NCBI RefSeq assembly: GCF_016584665.1
Contig: NZ_BBJB01000046.1
Span: 1-39,154, forward strand
Direction: 5' to 3'
Origin: Pseudanabaena sp. lw0831
GTDB lineage: Bacteria; Cyanobacteriota; Cyanobacteriia; Pseudanabaenales; Pseudanabaenaceae
Length of the DNA stretch: 39,154 nt
Part shown: piece after piece, positions 7,503 to 16,025 of the stretch
Layout of the letters: each line of letters starts with the position of its first letter
How positions within the stretch are numbered: the first letter of the stretch is position 1
Translations under genes and position numbers: made by a program
The notes under the pieces: model-generated
The model's input: the letters and a program-made list of their open reading frames with translations, nothing else
Told to the model about the DNA's origin: nothing
Databases searched by the model: none

Positions 7503-9467
7503 TTACTTTGTTTGCAATTGCCAGACCTTGACTGTGCGATCGGCACTACCACTGACTAGGGTTTCATCCTTAGGATTAAAACTGAGCGATAGGACTGGGG
7601 CTTCGTGTTGATTGAGGATTTGCATTGACTTACCCGTTTTCACTTCCCAGATCTGAATTGTTTTATCAACTCCACCAGAGGCGATCACACTGCCATCACG
7701 ATTAAAATCAACAGCTAATACCCCACCTACATGCCCAGAAAGAGTACGAACAACTTTGCCAGTACTCACATCCCAGATTTTTACGGTTTGATCTTGGCTA
7801 CCGCTGGCGAGTAGTTTACCATCGGGACTAAATGCGATCGCATTTACAGGGGCAGCATGTCCAGTCATGCTAAGAACTTGCTTTCCTGTATTTACGTCCC
7901 AGATTTTAATGGTTTTGTCAAAACTGGCGCTGGCGATTCTTTTTCCATCTGGATAAAAAGCGACAGACACAACCTTATCCTGATGACCTTCAAAGGTTTG
8001 TAATAGTTCACTTTTACGCCAATTCCAAAGCTTGAGCGTTTTATCCGCACTGGCGCTGATTAAGGTATTCCCATCAGGGCTATAGGCAACACTGTAGACC
8101 TGTCCACTATGTGCTTCGATGTTCCGTACTGGCTTACCACTACGGAAGTTCCATAACTTGACTGATTTATCGATACATGCAGTAGCGAAAGTATTACCAT
8201 TAGGATGTACAGCGATCGCATTAATTCCAGAAATCGAGCCAAGGTGGTTCGATAAAGTCCCAAAAGACTGATTGTCACGGGTATTCCATAATTTTAAAGT
8301 GCGATCGTAACTACCACTAGCCAGACTAAATCCATTGGGAAAGAAAGCTACGGCTCTCACCCAACCCGTATGTCCTTTGAGAGTCTGCCGTAATTGATAA
8401 TTAGAAGTAATTGCAACAGGTTCAGTAATTGTTGGAGTCGGGGTAGGAGTAACGGCTAGTTTGGGAAAATATTGAGAGAAATTGATCACACCCCAACTAA
8501 TGCCTGCGATGCAGACTAGTGCGATCGCCCAGCGATTAGTATTTTGACTAAAGGTAAACGTGGGCATTTGGAAACTTTCAGCATCTTGCATGGGCAAGTT
8601 ATCGAGATCGTAAAGAACTTCTTGAGCAGTCTGATATCGTTCTTCAGAATGATGCTTGACCATGCGATTGAGAATGAGCGCTAATTTAGGATGAATCGTT
8701 GAACCCATCTGCCAGTCCAGTAAATTCAGATCTTCTCGGCGAACTAGCTGGCTAGGATGTAAGCCAGTGAGAAGTTGTATTGCAGTTAAGCCAAGGGCGT
8801 AAATATCGCAACTAGGAGTAAAATTTCCAAGGGCTTGCTCGAAAGGCATATAGCTAGGCGTACCGAGGACAACTCCATTTTGAGCTGCCGTTGCATAGAT
8901 ACCTTTGAGAACTGCAAAATTAGTAAGCACAAAATGCTGATCGCTGCTATTGGCAAATTGATTACCGCCCTGACTGTCTCTTTGCTTCTGTTTGCGGCGA
9001 ATTAGATTTCTGGGGCAGATATCTCCATGCACCATATTAGAACTATGGGCAATATGCAGGCTAGTCAATAATTGTCGCAGAAATTGAATTGATTCTGACT
9101 CGCTATAGAGTCTACCTACCGCAGTTTCATCACTAAGACGAGTTCCATCGATCGCTTCTTCTACGATATAAAATTCCTCCTCTTGCTCAAAATAGGTTGT
9201 AATCTTTGGAAAGTCAGTACTGCGATCGCTAAGTTGTTGCAATTTAGGAACTTGATTGCGAAATAGCGATCTCGCCCAGTCAAGTTGCAGATTTGTTTTA
9301 TTAATCAGACAAAAACTTTTCGCAATCCAGCGCGGCATTTCCGCAGCGACGGTATCTTCAACCAAGTAGGTCTGCCCATAGGTGTCATCAGCTATCGTTT
9401 GGACAACTCGAAAGCGTCCGCCTAATAGATTGCCAAACGCTTTACCTATTGTTTGTGATGTCGCCAT
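7503..9467 (-). CDS. Membrane-anchored Ser/Thr pseudokinase with seven WD40 repeats
   Basis: 654 residues from the ATG at 9467, preceded by AAGG at 5 nt; an in-frame TTG eight codons upstream is less likely. The kinase domain spans about 15-285, a single membrane helix about 305-325 (WAIALVCIAGISWGVINF), then a TPTPTPT linker and seven WD40 repeats that would form an external propeller. The fold is complete but the active site is degraded: the glycine loop reads IADDTYGQTYLV, the catalytic loop is HGDICPRN at 147-154 (no HRD arginine or lysine), and DFG is TNF at 182-184, losing the metal-binding aspartate. K50 and GTPSYMPFEQ remain. Probably a signalling scaffold rather than an active kinase. 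Confidence 0.88.
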   Translation of the reverse strand: MATSQTIGKAFGNLLGGRFRVVQTIADDTYGQTYLVEDTVAAEMPRWIAKSFCLINKTNLQLDWARSLFRNQVPKLQQLSDRSTDFPKITTYFEQEEEFYIVEEAIDGTRLSDETAVGRLYSESESIQFLRQLLTSLHIAHSSNMVHGDICPRNLIRRKQKQRDSQGGNQFANSSDQHFVLTNFAVLKGIYATAAQNGVVLGTPSYMPFEQALGNFTPSCDIYALGLTAIQLLTGLHPSQLVRREDLNLLDWQMGSTIHPKLALILNRMVKHHSEERYQTAQEVLYDLDNLPMQDAESFQMPTFTFSQNTNRWAIALVCIAGISWGVINFSQYFPKLAVTPTPTPTITEPVAITSNYQLRQTLKGHTGWVRAVAFFPNGFSLASGSYDRTLKLWNTRDNQSFGTLSNHLGSISGINAIAVHPNGNTFATACIDKSVKLWNFRSGKPVRNIEAHSGQVYSVAYSPDGNTLISASADKTLKLWNWRKSELLQTFEGHQDKVVSVAFYPDGKRIASASFDKTIKIWDVNTGKQVLSMTGHAAPVNAIAFSPDGKLLASGSQDQTVKIWDVSTGKVVRTLSGHVGGVLAVDFNRDGSVIASGGVDKTIQIWEVKTGKSMQILNQHEAPVLSLSFNPKDETLVSGSADRTVKVWQLQTK

Positions 9468-9500
9468 GAGAACCTTACTCCAACCGCACAACTTTCTTGA

Positions 9501-9553
9501 TTATAATCCAATACGCTGTGTTGCCGATGGCAACACAGCGTATTGGATTATAA
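9501..9553. terminator. Perfect 25-bp hairpin after pgsA
   Basis: Perfect inverted repeat, arms 9501-9525 and 9529-9553, loop GAT, directly adjoining the pgsA stop codon at 9554. The apex reads gtgttgcc-gat-ggcaacac. Position suggests a terminator of pgsA (minus strand), but no T-run follows. Confidence 0.7.
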
Positions 9554-10093
9554 TTAGTTTTTTGATGTTGGCACAACATAGAGAATGCCAGAAATCAACG
9601 TGAGTGCGACTGCAATCCAGAAAAAGGCGATCGCATAGGGAATTTTGACCAGTAAAGCGGCGATTGCCACGATTTGCATTACAGTTTTTGCTTTTCCCCA
9701 AAAATTTGCGCCGATAATTTGCGGTTTACTGGTTTCACCAGAAATCTCCTGACTAGATGCACTCGGCGTACCACGCCAAGCGGTGATCAATAGCTCTCGC
9801 GTAATAATTAAAAATACTGCCCAAGCAGGAACCTGACCGAGTTCGATGAACAACAAAAATAAGGCGATCGTCAGGACTTTATCGACAAGGGGATCGAGAA
9901 ATTTTCCCAGTTCAGTTATTTGATTAAGTCTTCTTGCTAAATATCCATCCAGCCAATCGGTAATTGCCGCAATGATAAACACGCTTAGCGCAATTAGGCG
10001 GGTAAGTTCGCTATCTTGCCAAAGAAATAGCCCAAAAATGATGGGAATCGCGATCAACCTTGATAAAGTTACCCAAGTTGGTAATGTAATCAT
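9554..10093 (-). CDS. pgsA: CDP-diacylglycerol--glycerol-3-phosphate 3-phosphatidyltransferase
   Basis: 179 residues from the ATG at 10093. The in-frame GTG at 10129 lies inside a hairpin and is rejected. The enzyme makes phosphatidylglycerol phosphate in the cytoplasmic membrane, the first committed step to phosphatidylglycerol, a lipid needed by photosystems. The complete CDP-alcohol phosphotransferase signature D-x2-DG-x2-AR-x8-G-x3-D-x3-D is present at residues 46-71 (D46, D49, G50, A53, R54, G63, D67, D71). Four or more hydrophobic segments fit the family, and the length is normal. It is flanked on both sides by long hairpins, so it probably forms its own transcription unit. Confidence 0.93.
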   Translation of the reverse strand: MITLPTWVTLSRLIAIPIIFGLFLWQDSELTRLIALSVFIIAAITDWLDGYLARRLNQITELGKFLDPLVDKVLTIALFLLFIELGQVPAWAVFLIITRELLITAWRGTPSASSQEISGETSKPQIIGANFWGKAKTVMQIVAIAALLVKIPYAIAFFWIAVALTLISGILYVVPTSKN

Positions 10094-10097
10094 AAAT

Positions 10098-10150
10098 AAC
10101 CAAATAATATAAAAAGTGGTGCTTTGCACTACTTTTTATATTATTTGGTT
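10098..10150. terminator. Long hairpin overlapping the 3' end of the GT2-GtrA gene
   Basis: Perfect 20-bp outer stem (10098-10117 with 10131-10150), a wobble, then GTGC-TTT-GCAC at the apex. The last codons and stop of the glycosyltransferase gene (stop at 10141) lie inside the right arm. It occupies the whole gap to pgsA. Confidence 0.72.
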
Positions 10151-11400
10151 TGGGTAACTCGCCAGCTAAGTTTGAAATTAAACCAGAAGTTCCATATTGT
10201 GACAATCGCGATCGCAATCAGATTAGCAATATATTTATTGACCCCGAAATAATTGTAAAGGAGATTGAGGATTATCAGGTTCAAGCCAATCCCCAGCAAA
10301 CAAATTAGATTGAACTTCACAAATCGCTTAATTAATTTTCTCCACCCAGATTGCTGCTGAGCAAGATCCCGAAATGTCCAGAGATCGTTCCAAAGAAAAT
10401 TATTGAGAACCGCCACTTCAGACGCAATCATCTTACTGCGTGTTAGTCCCCATCCCAAAGTAGAGACATCACTAAGCAAATAGAAGATTGCCATATCTAC
10501 AAATACACCACTAAAGCCAACGAGTCCAAACTTGAGAAAACGTTTGACAGGAACTCGCAATTTTTCACGGAGTTTTGTGATTCGACCACGCGATCGCAAG
10601 CGCAATAGATGCAAAATATAATCCACATATTGCCGCCAAGTCACCTTGCTCTCGCCCTCTTGCCGCTCTTGGAATACATAACCCACCTCAGCCACAGAGC
10701 CAATATTGCCCCGACCAAGTACTTCAATCAAAATTTTGTAACCTAATGGATTCATCGGATAATTTGCGATCGCACTACGTCTTACCATAAAATAGCCACT
10801 CATCGGATCGGAAACTCGACCGATGACATTAGGAAGAATGAGCAACCCTAACATCTGTGCTCCCCGTGAGAGAACCCGTCGCATAAATCCCCAATCGCTC
10901 ACACCACCTCCCTCAACATGGCGACTAGCCACCACTAAGTCTGCTCCCTTCGCCATTTCATCGAGCATTTTAATTAGAGTTTCTGGTGGATGCTGCAAAT
11001 CTCCATCAATCACCCCTAAAACTTCTCCTTGTGAAGATTGCCAACCACGAATCACCGCTGTCGAAAGCCCTTTTTCTCCTTGACGACGCATTACTCGCAA
11101 TTGAGGATAGTTTGGCATTAGATCCAGTCCAACTTGCCAAGTCAAATCTGGGCTATCATCATCAACGATAATCAACTCATAGTTTTCATAGAAATAACTA
11201 TTTAATAACTGAGTCAGAATTTCCACTAACTTAGTCAAGTTCTTGCACTCATTGTAAGTAGGTACAATGAGTGAAAATTTAATTGATTTCATCAACGGCT
11301 GAGAAGCTTGATCAAAATTAGATTCAGCGATATCTTCAGGGGAGAGAATTTCATTTACTTGAAATGATCCCAAAGGAACTGAAAGAAGGGAGTAAGTCAT
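10141..11400 (-). CDS. GT2 glycosyltransferase fused to a GtrA-like membrane domain
   Basis: 419 residues. Residues about 40-270 are a GT2 domain of the dolichyl-phosphate mannose synthase/polyprenyl-phosphate glycosyltransferase type: FSLIVPTYNE (42-51), LIIVDDDSPD (77-85) and the metal-binding IDGD (131-134). Residues about 285-415 form a four-helix GtrA-like domain (FLKFGLVGFSGVFVDMAIF onward), a family involved in moving lipid-linked sugars across the membrane. The fusion probably makes and handles a polyprenyl-phosphate sugar for cell-surface glycan decoration. The N-terminal 36 residues are unusual; the ATG at 11292 is a possible alternative start. Neither start has a clear ribosome binding site. 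Confidence 0.88.
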   Translation of the reverse strand: MTYSLLSVPLGSFQVNEILSPEDIAESNFDQASQPLMKSIKFSLIVPTYNECKNLTKLVEILTQLLNSYFYENYELIIVDDDSPDLTWQVGLDLMPNYPQLRVMRRQGEKGLSTAVIRGWQSSQGEVLGVIDGDLQHPPETLIKMLDEMAKGADLVVASRHVEGGGVSDWGFMRRVLSRGAQMLGLLILPNVIGRVSDPMSGYFMVRRSAIANYPMNPLGYKILIEVLGRGNIGSVAEVGYVFQERQEGESKVTWRQYVDYILHLLRLRSRGRITKLREKLRVPVKRFLKFGLVGFSGVFVDMAIFYLLSDVSTLGWGLTRSKMIASEVAVLNNFLWNDLWTFRDLAQQQSGWRKLIKRFVKFNLICLLGIGLNLIILNLLYNYFGVNKYIANLIAIAIVTIWNFWFNFKLSWRVTQTK

Positions 11401-11673
11401 TATCTAGAAATTCAAAGAAAATTATTTATAGTGCTCTAATCTAAATAATAGGTGATAGTTTGCAATATCTACAATAGTTAGACTAACTTAAGACTTAAAT
11501 TTGCTATGGTTTTCTTGATTTAGAAATCTAGGGGTAATCCAAAGCAATCACCCTAAAATTCACGGAAAATAGATGCAGTGTAATTTCTGAGCGTTCTTAG
11601 TTGATAATGTATTGGGTTGGGTAGCGAAAACTTCCCTGTCTATGTAGCTCAAAATACCTGCACAGATAATATT

Positions 11674-13020
11674 ATGGTTCAAAAAGCCGCAAAAAATAGT
11701 TTTGTTGCCTTAGAGGGTGTTGGTAAGTCTTACTTACAGCCAAATGGGCAAACTATTTCGATTATTGAAAATATTAATTGTCAGTTGCAAGTAGGTGAAA
11801 TTATCGCTTTGTTAGGACCTTCAGGCTCTGGCAAGTCAACATTAATGCGAATGATTGCGGGCTTAATCCCACCTTCTACTGGGAAAGTGCTGTATTACAA
11901 TCGCCCATTAGTTGGATTAAATCCAGGGGTGGCGATCGTTTTTCAAAATTTTGCACTTTATCCTTGGTTAACTGTCTTAGAGAATGTGGAACTTGGGCTA
12001 AAAGCAAAGGGAGAAGCAAAGGATACTAGAGAGCAAAAAGCCCTGCGGATGATCGATGTGATTGGGTTGGATGGATTTGAGAATGCTTATCCTAAGGAGC
12101 TATCAGGGGGAATGCGTCAGCGTGTTGGCTTTGCCAGAGCTTTGGCAGTTGAGCCAGAATTGTTATGTATGGATGAACCGTTTTCGGCTTTGGATGTGTT
12201 AACTGCGGAGAACTTACGTTTTGAGTTGCTTGACCTTTGGTTAGAAAAGCGAATTCCCACTAAGTCAATTTTGATTGTGACGCATGGGATTGAAGAGGCG
12301 GTGACACTTGCCGATCGCGTAATTGTTTTGGGGCGAAACCCTGGGCGAATTCGCGCTGATTTGCCAATTACGCTCCCCCATTATCGCGATCGCAAAAGCC
12401 CTGAATTCCAAGCCTTAGTTGACCAAGTTTACAAGATCCTAACAAATCCTGATCTACCAGATCTATCAACTCAGACTGCTGCTGCCACGACTTCCAGCGC
12501 TGAACCCAAAGCTCAAGCAAAATATCAATCTCTTCCCCATGTGCGCATTGGCTCAGTAGCTGGTTTATTAGAACTTCTAGAAGGTCGTCAAGATAAAGAC
12601 CTATATCGAATAGCTCAAGAACTTTTGTTGGAAGTTGATGATATATTGCCAATTGTGGACGCTAGTAAGTTAATGGAACTAGTTGCGGTCACGGAGGGGG
12701 ATATCCAACTATCAGAGATCGGTGAGAATTTTATTAATAGCAATATTGATGAGCGCAAAGCAATTATTCGCGATCTCTTGCAAAAGAATATTCGCTTAGT
12801 CCAACAAATTTGTCAGCTTTTGCAAGCCAAGCGTAACCATCGCATTTCGGAAGAATTAGTTCTCGATCTTTTGGAGAATCATTTCACTAGCAAGGAAGCT
12901 CAGCGCCAACTCAGGACAGCAATGGACTGGGGACGCTATGCTGAATTATTCAGCTATGACGAACCTTCAGGTGAAATCTTTATTGAAGAGAGTACTACAG
13001 AAACTGAAGAGTCCGAATAA
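11674..13020 (+). CDS. ABC transporter ATP-binding protein, NitT/TauT type, with AAA-associated C-terminal domain
   Basis: 448 residues from the ATG at 11674; an in-frame TTG at 11617 would add 19 residues that do not look conserved. The ATPase domain (about 10-250) has Walker A GPSGSGKST (48-56), signature LSGGMRQR, Walker B LLCMDEPFSALD and the H-loop VTHGIEEA. It resembles nitrate/sulfonate/bicarbonate transporter ATPases. Residues about 290-420 form the extra helical domain known as the AAA-associated C-terminal domain, found in ATPases paired with double permeases. The cognate permease is the next gene, across a 282-nt gap with three hairpins. No substrate-binding protein is present, so the substrate cannot be named. 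Confidence 0.88.
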   Translation: MVQKAAKNSFVALEGVGKSYLQPNGQTISIIENINCQLQVGEIIALLGPSGSGKSTLMRMIAGLIPPSTGKVLYYNRPLVGLNPGVAIVFQNFALYPWLTVLENVELGLKAKGEAKDTREQKALRMIDVIGLDGFENAYPKELSGGMRQRVGFARALAVEPELLCMDEPFSALDVLTAENLRFELLDLWLEKRIPTKSILIVTHGIEEAVTLADRVIVLGRNPGRIRADLPITLPHYRDRKSPEFQALVDQVYKILTNPDLPDLSTQTAAATTSSAEPKAQAKYQSLPHVRIGSVAGLLELLEGRQDKDLYRIAQELLLEVDDILPIVDASKLMELVAVTEGDIQLSEIGENFINSNIDERKAIIRDLLQKNIRLVQQICQLLQAKRNHRISEELVLDLLENHFTSKEAQRQLRTAMDWGRYAELFSYDEPSGEIFIEESTTETEESE

Positions 13021-13022
13021 AC

Positions 13023-13055
13023 TAAGATAGTCAGCGCAAATCGCCGCCTATCTTA
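13023..13055. terminator. Hairpin after the ABC ATPase gene
   Basis: Starts 3 nt after the stop codon: TAAGATAG / CTATCTTA with an imperfect GC-rich centre. On the minus strand the centre reads GGCGGCGATTTGCGC, again close to the shared apex core. No T-run follows. Confidence 0.5.
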
Positions 13056-13080
13056 CAGCGCTTTGTGTTCAAACCCAAAC

Positions 13081-13131
13081 CAATAATTTATTGAAAAGTG
13101 TTGCGAAGCAACACTTTTCAATAAATTATTG
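13081..13131. repeat. Perfect 24-bp stem intergenic hairpin
   Basis: Arms 13081-13104 and 13108-13131, loop GAA, apex gtgttgc-gaa-gcaacac. It lies between the ABC ATPase and permease genes. It matches the apex family and has no obvious T-run. Confidence 0.75.
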
Positions 13132-13153
13132 TGGTTCGTTTGATCGGAAGTAA

Positions 13154-13244
13154 CTAAGCAAAATTAAATATAAAACCCTAGAATTTGTACCGCCCGCGTA
13201 GCGGGCGGTACAAATTCTGGCTCTGGGTTTTTAATTTTGCTTAG
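13154..13244. repeat. Large nested hairpin, about 91 nt, between ABC genes
   Basis: Outer arms ctaagcaaaattaa / ttaattttgcttag (13154-13167, 13231-13244), a middle AAAACCC / GGGTTTT stem and an inner perfect 17-bp GC-rich stem (13181-13197 with 13201-13217, loop GTA). It would fold into one long rod in the permease leader. It could attenuate permease expression or be a mobile palindromic element. Confidence 0.75.
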
Positions 13245-13302
13245 CTAATTCAATTAATGTAAATCGTAAAATCACCTAATTCATTTTTAGTCTGGATTGC
13301 TT

Positions 13303-15033
13303 ATGTATCAGCCCACTATCGATCCCAAATCAAAATTTAGCACACGCTGGAGCCTTGGTGATGTTTTACTACCTTTGGCGATCGTTGCTTTTATATTCAT
13401 CATTGTGCAGACTGCTAGGAATTTCACAGGTACATACGAAAGTGGCTATGTAGTTAATCTATCCCTGAGTTTTTTACCCAGTTACGCATTGCAAACTTTA
13501 GTAAGAATGTTAGCCGCATACTTGATTTCATTGGTTTTTAGTCTCTTGTATGCCTATGTCGCCTATCGTTCGGCTTTATGGTCAAAGGTTCTCATTCCTC
13601 TATTAGATGTTCTCCAGTCGATTCCAGTACTGTCGTTTTTGCCAGCGGTTGTGCTTGCTTTGGTAGGTTTATTTCCTGGACAAAGATTGGGAATTGAAAT
13701 TGCTTCGATCTTACTGATTTTCACGGGCATGACTTGGAATATGACCTTTAGTTTCTATCAATCGCTAAGTAGTATGCCCAAAGAATTGATCGAAGCAAGT
13801 CAAGTTTATCGGCTTGGTGCTTGGCAGCGGTTCTGGACGCTAGAACTACCTTCAGGTGTGGTGGGTCTAGTTTGGAATAGTGTGATGTCTGTCGCTGGTG
13901 GCTGGTTCTTTTTGATGCAAACAGAATCATTCACGCTCTCTAATCGGGACTTTACACTTCCAGGGCTAGGTTCTTTTCTGAAGGCAGCGGCGGATGCAGG
14001 CGATAATCTTGCCATTTTTAGTGGATTAGCGGTTTTAATTGGCATAATTACGATCATTGATTATTTTGTGTGGCGACCTCTAATTGCTTGGGCAGAGAAG
14101 TTCAAGAATGAGACAGTTGAATCTGCCCAAGTACCAGAATCGCGAGTGTTAGACTTTTTAAGGCGATCGCCTACGATGCGAATTATTAGCGATCGCCTGT
14201 TTATGCCGATCGCGGAAGTTGTCAATCATAGCTTTAGCCATAAAGCTCCAAGCTCTCTGATTAGCCGGCAGAAAACCTCAAGGTGGATCAATTGGTTTAA
14301 CTGGCTATTAGTTGGGCTAGCAGGTTTTATTGTTTTGAGTGGTGCATCAAGCGCGATCGCGTTACTGAGTCATATGCCATTGAGTTCATGGAAACAAGTA
14401 GCGATCGGTGCTCTTTTTACAGCTATTCGAGTATTTATTGTTTTAATTATTTCTTTAATAATCACAGTTCCAATCGGTGTATCAATCGGGAGAAATCCTA
14501 AGCTAGCCCAGTTTTTGCAACCAATTGTTCAAATTGCGGCTTCAGTTCCTGCGACGGCTCTATTTCCAGTTCTATTACTGTATTTAGGGAATATGGCTGG
14601 TGGTTTGGATATTGGTGCAGTCATCCTGATGACTTTAGGAAGTATGTGGTACATTCTATTCAATGTAATTGCTGGAGCCCAAGCTATTCCTTCAGAACTG
14701 TTTGAAGCAGCGCGAGTGTATAAACTTTCGCCCTTGCAACGTTGGAAAACTTTGATTTTGCCAGGAATTTTTCCGTATTTAGTGACGGGGATTATTACGG
14801 CCGTTGGGGGTGCATGGAATGCGAGTATTGCTGGCGAATATGTCAAGTTTCAAGGAAGAGTGCTGACAGCAACGGGGCTAGGCTCGACGATTACGCAAGC
14901 CTCGGACGTGGGTGATTTTCCGCTTTTGTTGGCTTCCACCATTGTGATGTCGCTACTAGTTGTCACAACTAATCGCTTAGTATGGCGACCACTTTATCGA
15001 TTGGCTCAGGTCAAATATCAATTAGTTGTTTAA
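13303..15033 (+). CDS. ABC transporter permease with two fused BPD domains (NitT/TauT type)
   Basis: 576 residues from the ATG at 13303, preferred over an in-frame TTG two codons upstream. Two tandem binding-protein-dependent permease domains (about 60-290 and 345-570) each contain the EAA-type cytoplasmic loop: ELIEASQVYRLGAWQRFWTL in the first and ELFEAARVYKLSPLQRWKTL in the second. These loops contact the ATPase. About twelve membrane helices are expected. One polypeptide supplies both halves of the channel, paired with the upstream ATPase. The substrate is unknown. Position directly before the tetrapyrrole operon may be coincidental, since a hairpin and a likely promoter lie between. Confidence 0.88.
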   Translation: MYQPTIDPKSKFSTRWSLGDVLLPLAIVAFIFIIVQTARNFTGTYESGYVVNLSLSFLPSYALQTLVRMLAAYLISLVFSLLYAYVAYRSALWSKVLIPLLDVLQSIPVLSFLPAVVLALVGLFPGQRLGIEIASILLIFTGMTWNMTFSFYQSLSSMPKELIEASQVYRLGAWQRFWTLELPSGVVGLVWNSVMSVAGGWFFLMQTESFTLSNRDFTLPGLGSFLKAAADAGDNLAIFSGLAVLIGIITIIDYFVWRPLIAWAEKFKNETVESAQVPESRVLDFLRRSPTMRIISDRLFMPIAEVVNHSFSHKAPSSLISRQKTSRWINWFNWLLVGLAGFIVLSGASSAIALLSHMPLSSWKQVAIGALFTAIRVFIVLIISLIITVPIGVSIGRNPKLAQFLQPIVQIAASVPATALFPVLLLYLGNMAGGLDIGAVILMTLGSMWYILFNVIAGAQAIPSELFEAARVYKLSPLQRWKTLILPGIFPYLVTGIITAVGGAWNASIAGEYVKFQGRVLTATGLGSTITQASDVGDFPLLLASTIVMSLLVVTTNRLVWRPLYRLAQVKYQLVV

Positions 15034-15067
15034 AGAGAAGGGAGGCGAAGCAGGCTCTCACTCTTTA
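15031..15067 (+). terminator. Imperfect hairpin at the permease stop codon
   Basis: TAAAGAG / CTCTTTA outer arms with an imperfect ggag / ctc middle and a gcgaagc apex, beginning in the stop codon. Probable terminator of the transporter genes; the stem is interrupted. Confidence 0.45.
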
Positions 15068-15112
15068 GTTGTAAAAAATAGAATTGAAGAGAAGTGCTAT
15101 TTCTTTGGTTGA

Positions 15113-15202
15113 TTACAAAACTTTGCTTGACATTATCTAGGCTAAAAAGAGAGGCTGCAATGCAGCCTCTCTTTTTAGTTACAAAACTTTGCTTGACATT
15201 AT
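15113..15202 (+). promoter_or_regulatory. 24-bp direct repeats flanking a hairpin upstream of the heme oxygenase operon
   Basis: A perfect 24-bp repeat occurs at 15113-15136 and 15179-15202 (start-to-start distance 66 bp), each ending in CTTGACATTAT, which contains a TTGACA -35-like hexamer. Between them is a perfect 18-bp stem (15142-15159 with 15161-15178) followed by TT. The second copy lies 52 nt before the heme oxygenase start. Possible roles are tandem promoters separated by a terminator, or duplicated operator sites for an oxygen-responsive regulator. I cannot place a good -10 at standard spacing, so the exact start site is open. Confidence 0.6.
15142..15178 (+). terminator. Perfect 18-bp hairpin in the heme oxygenase leader
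   Basis: ctaaaaagagaggctgca with its exact complement, one-base centre, ending in ctttttagtt on the plus strand. This is a good intrinsic terminator or attenuator shape lying between the two direct repeats. Confidence 0.68.
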
Positions 15203-15254
15203 ATATAGGTATAAGGTCTAGGATGCAGTGATTAAGTTTCGTGAGTAAATACCG

Positions 15255-15995
15255 ATGACTAGTCACTTAGCTACCCGTCTGCGCGAAGGCACACAAAGAT
15301 CGCATACTGCCACCGAGAATACTGCATTTATGAAGTGCTTTCTTAAGGGGATTGTGGAAGTTGTTCCTTTTAAAAAATTATTGGCTAATCTCTATCTTGT
15401 TTACAGTACACTCGAAGCAGAGTTAAAGGATCATTCTGAACATCCAATTGTCGGCAAGATCTATTTCCCAGAAATCAATCGCCAGTCAAGCTTAGAGCAA
15501 GATTTAGCTTTTTATTACGGTGATGATTGGCGATCGCAAATCGTCCCTCTTAAAGCAGGACAAGTTTATGTTGATCGCCTTCTGGAAATTTCTAACACCG
15601 ATCCAGTTCTTCTCATCGCTCATTCCTACACGCGCTATATGGGCGATCTGTCAGGTGGACAAGCCTTAAAGCATATTATTCGTTCGGCTTTGGATTTGCC
15701 ATGCGATCGCGGTACGACTTTCTATGAATTTGACCAAATACCGACCATTGAGGCAAAAAAAGAGTTTAAAGAGAAGTATCGTCATGCATTAGATTCGTTG
15801 ATTCTCGATGAAGCCACAATTTTGAGAATTGTGGAAGAAGCGAACTATGCCTTTACACTCAATCGCAATGTGGTGGATGAGTTAGAAGCAGATGTAAGAG
15901 CCGTAGTCGATCCCCATGTTTTTGCGCTGCTTACCAAGCAGGATCGTGTCGGCAGCACAACACATCATCATCACGGTCAAGCAGTACCAGCGTAG
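15255..15995 (+). CDS. ho2: Heme oxygenase (biliverdin-forming), low-oxygen operon type
   Basis: 246 residues. Cleaves heme with O2 and reduced ferredoxin to biliverdin IXalpha, Fe2+ and CO, supplying bilins for phycobilisomes and phytochromes. Proximal haem ligand H17 (RSHTATENTAF) and the distal-helix glycine motif GDLSGGQ (130-136) are intact. Cyanobacteria often have a constitutive HO1 and an HO2 induced at low oxygen with hemN and the second ChlA cyclase, as in Synechocystis. The neighbourhood here matches the latter, which is why I use ho2. The C-terminus has four consecutive histidines (237-240), which may bind metal. First gene of the operon; hemN begins 30 nt downstream. Confidence 0.93.
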   Translation: MTSHLATRLREGTQRSHTATENTAFMKCFLKGIVEVVPFKKLLANLYLVYSTLEAELKDHSEHPIVGKIYFPEINRQSSLEQDLAFYYGDDWRSQIVPLKAGQVYVDRLLEISNTDPVLLIAHSYTRYMGDLSGGQALKHIIRSALDLPCDRGTTFYEFDQIPTIEAKKEFKEKYRHALDSLILDEATILRIVEEANYAFTLNRNVVDELEADVRAVVDPHVFALLTKQDRVGSTTHHHHGQAVPA

Positions 15996-16025
15996 AGGCA
16001 AGGAAAAATTTAAAGGATTGAATGG

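Noticed and set aside
15030-15266. Minus-strand frame over the heme oxygenase leader
   Set aside because: It is produced by the direct repeats and hairpin; the translation contains duplicated segments that follow the DNA repeat and has no family features.
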